From Flammeovirgaceae bacterium (GTDB lineage Bacteria > Bacteroidota > Bacteroidia > Cytophagales > Cyclobacteriaceae): a stretch of DNA of 8,578 nucleotides. The stretch is taken from positions 1 through 8,578 of the forward strand of contig JAKEEN010000122.1 of the NCBI GenBank assembly GCA_022616575.1. The letters are read 5' to 3'. Made by a program: the position numbers and the translations under genes. Below the pieces are notes generated by a model. It saw only the letters and a program-made list of their open reading frames with translations, searched no databases and was not told the DNA's origin. Each line of letters opens with the position of its first letter. Position 1 is the first letter of the stretch. Positions 1-6,412 of this stretch are shown piece after piece.

Positions 1-24
1 AATTTCGCACCTGAAGAGAAGTAA
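1..24 (+). CDS. Possible C-terminal end of an upstream gene (partial)
   Basis: From base 1 one frame reads NFAPEEK followed by TAA at 22-24. The last A of that stop is the first base of the ATG of the next gene, giving a TAATG stop-start overlap typical of co-transcribed genes. Seven residues are too few to identify a family. 2-amino-3-ketobutyrate CoA ligase (Kbl), the metabolic partner of threonine dehydrogenase, would make sense here, but these residues do not resemble Kbl ends I remember. The short open frame could also be chance, so confidence is low. Confidence 0.35.
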   Translation, partial: NFAPEEK

Positions 25-986
25 TGAAGAAGCATAAAATTCTGGTCATTGGCGCTGGCGGACAGCTAGGTTCTGAATTAACGCAAGGCCTTTGGAATCT
101 TTACGGCAAAGAAAATGTGATTGCCACCGATATAAAAGACCCCCAGGGAATTTTGACTCAAGGTAATTTTGAGATACTTGATGTACTTAAGCAAAAGCAT
201 TTGTTTGAGTTTATTCAGAAAAATGCAATCACGCAGGTATATCATTTAGCAGCCGTGCTTTCGGCCACGGGTGAAAAAAATCCAAAGTTCGCCTGGCATC
301 TGAATATGGATGGGTTGATTCACGTGCTGGATGCGGCTGTTGAATTTAAATTGGACAAAGTTTATTGGCCAAGCTCCATTGCTGCCTTTGGACCGACAAC
401 CCCCAAGAAAAATACCCCGCAGGACACTATTATGGATCCAACGACCATTTATGGGATCACTAAGCAAGCAGGCGAGCGATGGTGTCATTGGTATTATCAT
501 AAAATGGGTGTGGATGTGCGGAGCTTGCGTTATCCCGGCTTAATCGGGTACAAAACAAAACCCGGAGGAGGCACCACAGATTATGCTGTTGATATTTACT
601 TTAAAGCACTTAGCGATAAAAAATTCGAATGCTTTCTGAAGCCAGACACCTACCTGCCCATGATGTATATGGATGATGCAGTGAAAGCAACGTTGGATTT
701 AATGGAGGCCTCCTCAGAAAAAATTAAGGAACGGTCGAGCTACAATATTTCATCGATGAGTTTCTGTCCGTCAGAAATTGCTGAGGAGATTAAAAAGCAT
801 ATTCCGGAATTTGAGATTACCTATAATCCGGACTTCAGACAAGCCATTGCTGACTCGTGGCCGCAGTCTATCGATGACTCCAAAGCAAGACTGGATTGGG
901 GATGGAATCACCGTTTCGGATTAAAAGAAATGACTAGGGAAATCTTAACGAACTTACCGGTTTACGAATCGCTTACTGCACAATAA
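24..986 (+). CDS. L-threonine 3-dehydrogenase, SDR (epimerase-like) type
   Basis: This cytoplasmic enzyme should oxidise L-threonine with NAD+ to 2-amino-3-ketobutyrate, which Kbl then splits into glycine and acetyl-CoA. The 320-residue protein is an extended short-chain dehydrogenase. It has a Rossmann GxxGxxG at G10/G13/G16, an acidic D36 at the end of the second strand (NAD preference), S117-S118, and the catalytic Y143xxxK147. Three segments separate this family from sugar epimerases: RSLRYPGLIGYK near 166-177, PGGGTTDYAVDIYF at 180-193 and LPMMYMDDA at 211-219. These closely match the animal and bacterial SDR-type threonine dehydrogenases, as does QAIADSWP at 273-280. Length is normal for the family. 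The ATG at 24 is the first start after an in-frame TGA at 12-14. No kbl gene is visible in the window. The 3' end overlaps the convergent gene by 14 bp. The family call is firm; activity is inferred. Confidence 0.9.
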   Translation: MKKHKILVIGAGGQLGSELTQGLWNLYGKENVIATDIKDPQGILTQGNFEILDVLKQKHLFEFIQKNAITQVYHLAAVLSATGEKNPKFAWHLNMDGLIHVLDAAVEFKLDKVYWPSSIAAFGPTTPKKNTPQDTIMDPTTIYGITKQAGERWCHWYYHKMGVDVRSLRYPGLIGYKTKPGGGTTDYAVDIYFKALSDKKFECFLKPDTYLPMMYMDDAVKATLDLMEASSEKIKERSSYNISSMSFCPSEIAEEIKKHIPEFEITYNPDFRQAIADSWPQSIDDSKARLDWGWNHRFGLKEMTREILTNLPVYESLTAQ

Positions 987-2157
987 CCCGAACTACTTTA
1001 TTGAAGGAACCTGAGTATTTTAAAAAGTACACACCCGGTTTCATTTCGGAATAAGAAAAAACAGTTCCTACATTATAATTAACTACAGCCTTTCCCATTG
1101 AAAGACCCATGTGGTCTAACAAAGTGATAACATCAAACTCACCGGGGGTAAAGTTTGTTCGGAAATTCAATTTCGTTCTATCGATAGACGGGTTAGGGTA
1201 AATTATCAATTGCCTGGCTTCTCCTTCATAGTTAGCCAACACGGGTCCGAAATATTCGTAGCTACCATTAAAATCGACTGCTTTTAATCGGTAATAATTA
1301 TATCCTAATAAGGGAGATTCATCGATATACTCATAATCAATTCTAAAAGTTGAATAGCCATTAGCTTTTGACCAAACAGAGCCTAACAATTTCCATTCTT
1401 CGAGATTATCAACAGAACGTTCGATTTCAAAATGATCAAAATCAAGCTCTGATAATGTTGACCAGTTTAGCCTGACTTTTTCCTGGTCAAAAGTGGCTGA
1501 AAAATGACCCAGTTCTACCGGGAGAAACGGTCCCTGTCCACAAAAGTTAGCTGAACTTCCATCTGAGCAAGACCCGCCTACCGTGATACTTCCTGTTCCT
1601 GTCGCTGTAGAATTATTACCCACAGACACATTTCCATCAATATTCAGTGTCCCATCAACATCGAGCGAGGTATTATTTCCACCAATAAAATCCCCGTCTA
1701 CATCCATATTTCCAGAAATTGTTAATGAGCCGCCATTGTTCATATCAATATTGCCCTTTATAATCAGGGTGCCTGTTACATTGAGAACAAGGTTATTATT
1801 CACAACTAAGTCACCCCAAATAATTAGGATTCCGTCAACATTGATAACTGTATTATTATTCGAATTAAAGTCTCTACTATTGCTAGCATCCCCAAGATTT
1901 AACTGCCCTCCATTGTCAATCGTTATGGTATTGGTATTATTGGTAGTATAGTTCCCAACCGTATAGTTGAACCCGCTTTGCACGGTAACAGATGTGGAAT
2001 TATTCATAGCAACGTCTTCAGATAACACATCGGCAATGTTACCACCGGTCCACGTTCCTGTGGCATCCCAATTTCCGGACGATGAAATGGTTCTGGTCTG
2101 GCCAAAAAGTGCTGTATATACCCCGAAAAAGAGGATAAAAACGACTAAATTTTTCAT
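973..2157 (-). CDS. Secreted beta-repeat protein with T9SS type A sorting domain
   Basis: This is a 394-residue exported protein of unknown function. A signal peptide covers about residues 1-19, with Gln20 at the likely new N-terminus. Residues 24-90 start with the SGNWDATGTWTGGN pattern common in Bacteroidota surface proteins and have a beta-rich, Asn/Thr-rich make-up. Residues 100-197 are five 20-residue repeats suggestive of a beta-solenoid. Only two cysteines are present, C197 and C206, just after the repeats, and they could pair. An LPVEL motif (212-216) opens an FnIII-like region to about 311. Residues 315-394 form the C-terminal sorting domain: IYPNPS at 319-324, GVYFLK at 375-380 and a final KVVRVIVQ. 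Type A domains of this kind are removed as the protein crosses the outer membrane via T9SS, often with attachment to A-LPS. An AAGGAG ribosome-binding site lies 10 nt before the ATG, notable because Bacteroidota often lack one. It stands alone on its strand. Confidence 0.85.
   Translation of the reverse strand: MKNLVVFILFFGVYTALFGQTRTISSSGNWDATGTWTGGNIADVLSEDVAMNNSTSVTVQSGFNYTVGNYTTNNTNTITIDNGGQLNLGDASNSRDFNSNNNTVINVDGILIIWGDLVVNNNLVLNVTGTLIIKGNIDMNNGGSLTISGNMDVDGDFIGGNNTSLDVDGTLNIDGNVSVGNNSTATGTGSITVGGSCSDGSSANFCGQGPFLPVELGHFSATFDQEKVRLNWSTLSELDFDHFEIERSVDNLEEWKLLGSVWSKANGYSTFRIDYEYIDESPLLGYNYYRLKAVDFNGSYEYFGPVLANYEGEARQLIIYPNPSIDRTKLNFRTNFTPGEFDVITLLDHMGLSMGKAVVNYNVGTVFSYSEMKPGVYFLKYSGSFNKVVRVIVQ
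1567..1860 (-). repeat. Five tandem 60-bp (20-residue) coding repeats
   Basis: Within the T9SS cargo gene, codons 100-197 fall into units at 1801-1860, 1741-1800, 1681-1740, 1621-1680 and a last 54-bp unit at 1567-1620. At protein level the pattern is roughly NNNtv-NVdGtLiIxGdl. Examples are NNNLVLNVTGTLIIKGNIDM (120-139) and GNNTSLDVDGTLNIDGNVSV (160-179). At DNA level the plus strand shows an ATTATT-like block once per 60 bp, and units 1621-1680 and 1801-1860 still share TCAACAT in register. A more divergent copy, TITIDNGGQLNLGD, sits upstream at residues 77-90. The exact 20-residue period fits one turn of a beta-helix. Confidence 0.85.
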
Positions 2158-2194
2158 TTGGATTGGGCTCCTTATGCTACGTCAAAATAAACTT

Positions 2195-2202
2195 CAAAAT
2201 TA
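2195..2202 (-). promoter_or_regulatory. Possible -7 box for the T9SS cargo gene
   Basis: Read on the minus strand this is TAATTTTG, a full match to the Bacteroidota TAnnTTTG element, 37 bp upstream of the ATG. The nearest suitable TTG for a -33 element lies 29 bp further upstream (2232-2234), which is longer than usual. The motif is short and the region AT-rich, so this is weak. Confidence 0.25.
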
Positions 2203-2294
2203 CTCTATTTTTCTTAATGCTGTCTGTTTGTCAATTTATATGCCAAGTGCCTAGAATGTAACTAAACCTGGTTCTCTGTTGGTTTAAAGACTAT

Positions 2295-2338
2295 AAATTC
2301 CAAAAAACGGACAAGAGATTATCCAAAATGGAATTTGG
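2295..2338. repeat. Inverted repeat, possible operator
   Basis: AAATTCCA at 2295-2302 is repeated exactly in inverted orientation as TGGAATTT at 2329-2336, with a 26-nt spacer. A second, overlapping dyad pairs CCAAA (2323-2327) with TTTGG (2334-2338). Both lie 26-70 bp upstream of the likely flippase promoter, where a regulator could bind. The bases are AT-rich and the arms short, so chance is possible. Confidence 0.3.
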
Positions 2339-2363
2339 AAACCCCTTCACCAGGATTTTAAAC

Positions 2364-2392
2364 TTGGTTTTTGAATTTCATTTATATACTTG
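2364..2392 (+). promoter_or_regulatory. Likely promoter of the flippase-TPR-DUF4292-envC operon
   Basis: TTG at 2364-2366 and TATACTTG at 2385-2392 are separated by 18 bp. This resembles the Bacteroidota housekeeping promoter (TTG, about 17-21 bp, TAnnTTTG) with one mismatch in the -7 box. A transcript would begin near 2397-2400, leaving only about 5-8 nt before the GTG start at 2405. Confidence 0.45.
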
Positions 2393-2404
2393 CAAAAAAA
2401 CTGA

Positions 2405-3838
2405 GTGACTAAAATCAAAAAACTTGCTGGCGAAACGATTTTATATGGCCTGGGCAGCATTTTACCGCGTTTCTTAAACTTCCTCCTGGTTCCCCTTCAT
2501 ACAATCAACACCTTTGAAAAGGCCGAATACGGAGATATTTCAAAGATTTATGCATTTGCTGCATTTGTTAATGTGGTTTACCTGTTTGGTATGGAAACAG
2601 CCTTTTTTCGTTTTGCCACCAAAGAAGGCGCAGAGCCTAACAGGGTATTTAACCTTGCCCATACCTGTATTGTCCTTATTAGTGTTCCGCTTACTGTTTT
2701 AATGATTCTGCTATCGCCAGGAATTGCCACTTCGTTGGGGGTCGGCAACTCCCCTGATATTATTCAGTTTGTTGCCCTTATCTTATTAACAGATGCATTA
2801 GCTGCTATTCCATTTGCCCAACTCCGGCTGCAAAAGAAAGCGTTGCAGTTTGCCACCTTTAAAGTGATCAACGTACTTATTCAACTAGGTCTCAACTATT
2901 ACTTCCTGAAGGTGGATTACGACCCTGCGATTGGGATCGGGTATGTTTTTATCGCCAACCTGATTGCCAACCTGGTGTACATACTATTCTTCATAAAACC
3001 GTTGATTTCATGGCGACCGGCTTTTGATAAAAAATTGTCACCTGCAATGTTAAGCTATTCTTATCCTGTAATGCTCACAGGGTTGGCTGGGATGACAAAT
3101 GAAATGTTTTCACGCCTCACTCTCGATTGGTGGTTGCCCCAAAATTTTTACAAAGGGCAAACCAATAAAGAAGCGCTCGGTGTTTTTTCCGCTTGCTATA
3201 AATTTGGTGTTTTTATGAATCTCGGCATCCAGGCGTTCCGATACGCGGCTGAGCCATTTTTCTTTACCCATGCATCTGACAAAAATTCTCCAGACTTGTT
3301 CGCTAAGGTCAACCATTACTTTGTGGTTGTTGGTTGTATTGTTTTATTCGGTGTAAGTGTTAATCTGGATATACTTCGATATTTCATTGGTGATAACTAT
3401 TGGTCAGGGCTTACGATTGTGCCTCTGTTGTTGATGGCCTATCTGTTTCTTGGAGTGTACTACAATTTCAGTGTGTGGTTTAAACTCACTGACAAAACCC
3501 ATGCAGGTACCTGGATTACAGCCGGTGGCGCCATCGTTACTATCGCAGCCAATTATGTTCTTATCCCTCAACTTGGCTATTTGGGTTCTGCGTGGGCTGC
3601 AGTTGCTTGTTACTTCCTGATGGCTCTTGCCTGTTATTGGTTAGGCCAAAAAAATTATCCGATTCCGTATTCTATCGGAAAAGATTCTCTATACATCCTC
3701 GTTACCATGATACTGATAATACTCGCCTCATATTGGACGCACGCTAATCAGTGGCTGCTTATTGGGGGCGATTTGATTATTTCTGCACTATTTGTTTCCA
3801 TCGTGTTTTTCATTGAAAGGAGAGGGCTAAAGTCCTGA
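2405..3838 (+). CDS. Polysaccharide/oligosaccharide flippase (MOP superfamily)
   Basis: This 477-residue inner-membrane protein should flip lipid-linked oligosaccharides (O-antigen, capsule or exopolysaccharide units) to the periplasm. The N-terminus (KKLAGETILYGLGSILPRFL, 5-24) is typical of Bacteroidota members of the family. I count about 14 hydrophobic stretches, e.g. 48-70, 84-104, 118-139, 150-170, 178-200, 307-325, 334-356, 370-388, 394-413, 428-443 and 450-470. QAFRYAAEPFFF (276-287), a family-typical segment, lies mid-protein. Length is normal. The start is GTG at 2405: an in-frame TGA sits directly before it (2402-2404), and a later start would cut into the conserved N-terminus. The next gene follows after about 68 bp on the same strand. 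No glycosyltransferase or polymerase is nearby, so the glycan carried is unknown. A MATE-type drug exporter is a less likely alternative. Confidence 0.85.
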   Translation: MTKIKKLAGETILYGLGSILPRFLNFLLVPLHTINTFEKAEYGDISKIYAFAAFVNVVYLFGMETAFFRFATKEGAEPNRVFNLAHTCIVLISVPLTVLMILLSPGIATSLGVGNSPDIIQFVALILLTDALAAIPFAQLRLQKKALQFATFKVINVLIQLGLNYYFLKVDYDPAIGIGYVFIANLIANLVYILFFIKPLISWRPAFDKKLSPAMLSYSYPVMLTGLAGMTNEMFSRLTLDWWLPQNFYKGQTNKEALGVFSACYKFGVFMNLGIQAFRYAAEPFFFTHASDKNSPDLFAKVNHYFVVVGCIVLFGVSVNLDILRYFIGDNYWSGLTIVPLLLMAYLFLGVYYNFSVWFKLTDKTHAGTWITAGGAIVTIAANYVLIPQLGYLGSAWAAVACYFLMALACYWLGQKNYPIPYSIGKDSLYILVTMILIILASYWTHANQWLLIGGDLIISALFVSIVFFIERRGLKS

Positions 3839-3906
3839 ACAGGAAGTGGCTATTTTTCGTTAGTTTTACAGGCTATTTCAGGTTGAGATGCAATTCAATT
3901 ATTCAG

Positions 3907-5664
3907 GTGAAGGCAATACGTAAATCTTTCGTACTCATTTTATTGCTGATGGTATTGGCATCGCCTGAAAGCTTTGCTCAAAAAAGAAAAAAACCTGAAG
4001 TTACAAGCCCCAGTGCCCGTCAGCGAGAGGCAGAATTCCATTTCGCAGAAGGTGAAAAATATTTCATCCTTGAAGATTACGCCAAAGCATTAGTCTATTA
4101 TCAAAAAGCACTCGAACTAAATCCTGAAGTAGGTACCGTTCATTATAAAATTGCAGAAGTACTTTCAAAGTCTTCCAAAGAGGACGACCTTATTCGCGCC
4201 TCGCTAAGTGCAGAACAGGCCCTTAAATTCGATAAGACAAATAAATATTTTTATCTGCTAGCCGCCAACATTTACAACAGTATGGGCAAATTTGATAAGT
4301 CTGCCCAAACCTATGAAACCCTTTTGAAAGAAGTGAAAGACTCAGAAGACTACCTGTTTGAACTGGCAGCCGTCTATCAATATGCACATCAATTTGATAA
4401 TGCCATTAAAGCATACAACCGGGCAGAAGCCGTTTTTGGTGTGAATGAAACTTCGTCCCTTCAGAAACTTCGCTTGTACTTCGAGCAAGGCGATCATAAA
4501 GCAGGCATTGAAGAAGGAGAAAAATTAATTAAAGCATTTCCCGATGAAGAACGGTTTGTTGTCGGACTTGCCGAATACCTGTCTCAGCATGATGAAAAAA
4601 CGTTAGCAATCAACTACCTGGAAAAATACCTGGCGGCATATAAAGATCAACCTGGTGCGGCTATGTTGTTGGCCGGCTTATACCGCGATACCAATCAAGA
4701 AGCAAAAGCGCGTTCCCTGCTCCTTTCCATATTTGAAAATCCACAAGTAGAATTCAATAGTAAGCTCATTGTACTGAGCACGTATAATGCAGAGCTTAAT
4801 CAAAATAAATCCAAGAGCGATGCCGATAGTGATAAAGAAGCTTTTGCGATTCGTTTGTTTGAAAAGCTGGCAGCGGCCTACCCCGAAGAGCCAAGCGTAC
4901 ATATTATCGGAGGCGATTTGTACTTATCGATAGACAAATACAATGAAGCGCAGCAGCACTACCTTCGTGCTATTTCGTTTGACGAAATCTCTTACGAAGT
5001 ATGGCAAAACCTGTTGTATCTCGAAACACAACTTGAACAATTCGACCATGTGATTGAACATGCAGACAAAGGCCTGGAGCTTTACCCTAATCAAAACATG
5101 CTCTATTATTTTAAGGGATATGCTGAAACCAGAAAGAAGAAATACCGTGATGCCATTAGTTCTCTAGACCAGGCAAAAAAACTCACAACCAACAATCCAT
5201 CCTTCATCAGTGAAGTCAACGGCATTTTAGGGGATGCATTCAATGCCCTGAAAGAATATGACAAGTCAGACAAAGCATACGATGAAGCATTGGTTGCCAA
5301 TCCTAATAACGAAATCGCCCTTAACAATTACAGTTATTATCTTGCTTTGCGGAAGAGCAACCTGGAAAAAGCAGAGAAAATGTCTGCACAATTGGTAAAA
5401 AATAATCCTGATAATGCTACCTTTCTGGATACCCACGCCTGGGTTCTATACTCGCGTGAAAAATATCGTGAGGCAAAAAGATATATTGAGCGGGCAGTGA
5501 GCACGGGTAAGGCAACAGCTGCTCACATAGAGCATTACGGGGATATTCTGTTTCAACTTGGAGAGGTGGATGAAGCTGTAACCCAATGGGAAAAAGCGCG
5601 AGGCATGAATGGGAACAGTGAATTATTAAATAAGAAAATCGCGAACAGAAAAATATATGAGTAA
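3907..5664 (+). CDS. Secreted tetratricopeptide (TPR) repeat protein
   Basis: This probable periplasmic scaffold protein has 585 residues if it starts at GTG 3907. That start gives a clean signal peptide, MKAIRKSFVLILLLMVLASP and onward, cut after A24 before Gln25. The same frame is open further upstream, with alternative starts at TTG 3883 and CTG 3835. Nearly the whole mature chain consists of TPR helices, about 11-13 repeats. The clearest are near residues 41-73 (GEKYFILEDYAKALVYYQKA), 115-145, 148-178, 329-361, 436-468, 503-532 and 540-570. A charged, low-complexity linker lies near 298-312. The C-terminal block (LNNYSYYLALR, then TFLDTHAWVLYSREKYREAK, then HYGDILFQLGEVDEAVTQWE) is the pattern I know from the Bacteroidota TPR proteins encoded just before DUF4292. 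Its last 8 bp overlap the next gene. TPR domains bind proteins, so a role in assembling an envelope complex is inferred; no enzymatic motif is visible. Confidence 0.8.
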   Translation: MKAIRKSFVLILLLMVLASPESFAQKRKKPEVTSPSARQREAEFHFAEGEKYFILEDYAKALVYYQKALELNPEVGTVHYKIAEVLSKSSKEDDLIRASLSAEQALKFDKTNKYFYLLAANIYNSMGKFDKSAQTYETLLKEVKDSEDYLFELAAVYQYAHQFDNAIKAYNRAEAVFGVNETSSLQKLRLYFEQGDHKAGIEEGEKLIKAFPDEERFVVGLAEYLSQHDEKTLAINYLEKYLAAYKDQPGAAMLLAGLYRDTNQEAKARSLLLSIFENPQVEFNSKLIVLSTYNAELNQNKSKSDADSDKEAFAIRLFEKLAAAYPEEPSVHIIGGDLYLSIDKYNEAQQHYLRAISFDEISYEVWQNLLYLETQLEQFDHVIEHADKGLELYPNQNMLYYFKGYAETRKKKYRDAISSLDQAKKLTTNNPSFISEVNGILGDAFNALKEYDKSDKAYDEALVANPNNEIALNNYSYYLALRKSNLEKAEKMSAQLVKNNPDNATFLDTHAWVLYSREKYREAKRYIERAVSTGKATAAHIEHYGDILFQLGEVDEAVTQWEKARGMNGNSELLNKKIANRKIYE

Positions 5665-6412
5665 AGGTACGCGCTGGCTGCTCCTGATCATCCCGATCCT
5701 GTTTATTTCCTGCGGCCGAAAGTTTCATATTCCCCTTTTCAATTCAACACCCAAAACAAATCTTGAAATTGAAGAAATTGATTTTGAGTACTTTCACGGC
5801 AAAGCCAAAATGACCCTGAAGGATGGCAACAAAGAACGGGAAGTGAAAGCAAACGTACGCGTACGAAAGGATAGTGTAATTTGGATGGATATTCAGGTGG
5901 TTGGTATTTCAGGCGCCCGGGTGTTGATTAATCAAGACTCAATTACCATACGAAGCAATGTAGAGAAAGAGTATTATGTCTTTGAATACGCTGAACTTTC
6001 AAAGCGTTTTAATTTTGAAATCAATTACAACATTATTCAGGCCGCCTTTCTTGGCAACCTCGTTATGCAGCGAAAGGAGACAGACGAAATCGGGAAAGAA
6101 ATCAGTCACTTTGTTTTAAAACAGCATGCAGGCACGGTGGATGTTGTGAATCTGATCAATGCTGCTTCCATGAAAATAGAGAAGGTGGAGTTAAAAGAAG
6201 CTTCTACCGAAAACATCCTGACTATCAATTATTCAAATTTTCAATCGGTAGCCGATAAAACATTTCCATATAATGGCGTTATCAACCTGGTCTATAAAAC
6301 ATCGAAAGGTTTGCTAAACACCAATATTACGTTTGAATACAACAAAGCAGAAGTCGGTGATAAAGAACTTAAATTCCCCTTCAACATTCCGAAGAAGTAT
6401 GACCGCAGGTAA
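5657..6412 (+). CDS. DUF4292 outer-membrane lipoprotein
   Basis: This is a 251-residue lipoprotein of the DUF4292 family. A hydrophobic signal (8-18) ends at the lipobox FIS-Cys19, where lipid would be attached. Residues from about 40 onward match the family pattern as I recall it: HGKAKMTL (50-57), VRVRKDSVIWMDI (67-79), GARVLINQDSITI near 86-98, then YYVFEYAELSKRFNFEINYN. The strand-rich layout with a RxRKDSVIW core resembles LolA/LolB-type lipoprotein carriers, though function is unproven. Residues after the cysteine are basic (GRK) instead of acidic, so the acidic export signal of Bacteroidota surface lipoproteins is absent and a periplasm-facing position is likelier. The ATG at 5657 overlaps the TPR gene by 8 bp and the 3' end overlaps the EnvC-like gene by 14 bp, so all three are probably co-translated. 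Confidence 0.85.
   Translation: MSKGTRWLLLIIPILFISCGRKFHIPLFNSTPKTNLEIEEIDFEYFHGKAKMTLKDGNKEREVKANVRVRKDSVIWMDIQVVGISGARVLINQDSITIRSNVEKEYYVFEYAELSKRFNFEINYNIIQAAFLGNLVMQRKETDEIGKEISHFVLKQHAGTVDVVNLINAASMKIEKVELKEASTENILTINYSNFQSVADKTFPYNGVINLVYKTSKGLLNTNITFEYNKAEVGDKELKFPFNIPKKYDRR

Larger units (their letters stand above)
2158..2404. other. Divergent intergenic region, 247 bp
   Basis: This AT-rich gap separates two divergently transcribed genes and should hold both promoters. It contains the AAGGAG site of the minus-strand gene (2168-2173), a TAATTTTG -7-like box on the minus strand (2195-2202), an inverted repeat at 2295-2336 and a promoter-like pair for the flippase (2364-2392). I found no open frame worth calling and no intrinsic terminator. 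Confidence 0.6.

Noticed and set aside
1010..1032. Possible terminator hairpin GTATTTTAAAAAGTAC near the convergent gene ends
   Set aside because: The stem is short, imperfect and AT-only, lies inside coding sequence and has no suitable T-run, so it is not a credible intrinsic terminator.
1567..1860. Regularly spaced repeats suggestive of a CRISPR array
   Set aside because: The 60-bp units are contiguous, degenerate coding repeats in frame, with no identical short repeats separated by unique spacers.
1583..1951. Plus-strand open frame of 122 codons opposite the T9SS repeats
   Set aside because: Its repetitive Pro/Ser/Ile-rich product is the mirror of the 60-bp repeats on the coding strand. 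The minus-strand gene has a signal peptide and sorting domain.
5417..5728. Minus-strand open frame of 103 codons across the TPR/DUF4292 junction
   Set aside because: It is antisense to two overlapping real genes, is Cys/His/Pro-rich in a shadow-like way, and has no recognisable domain.
6333..6398. Longer N-terminus for the EnvC-like gene from ATG 6333
   Set aside because: It would add 22 non-hydrophobic residues before the signal peptide and overlap DUF4292 by 80 bp. ATG 6399 gives a standard signal peptide.
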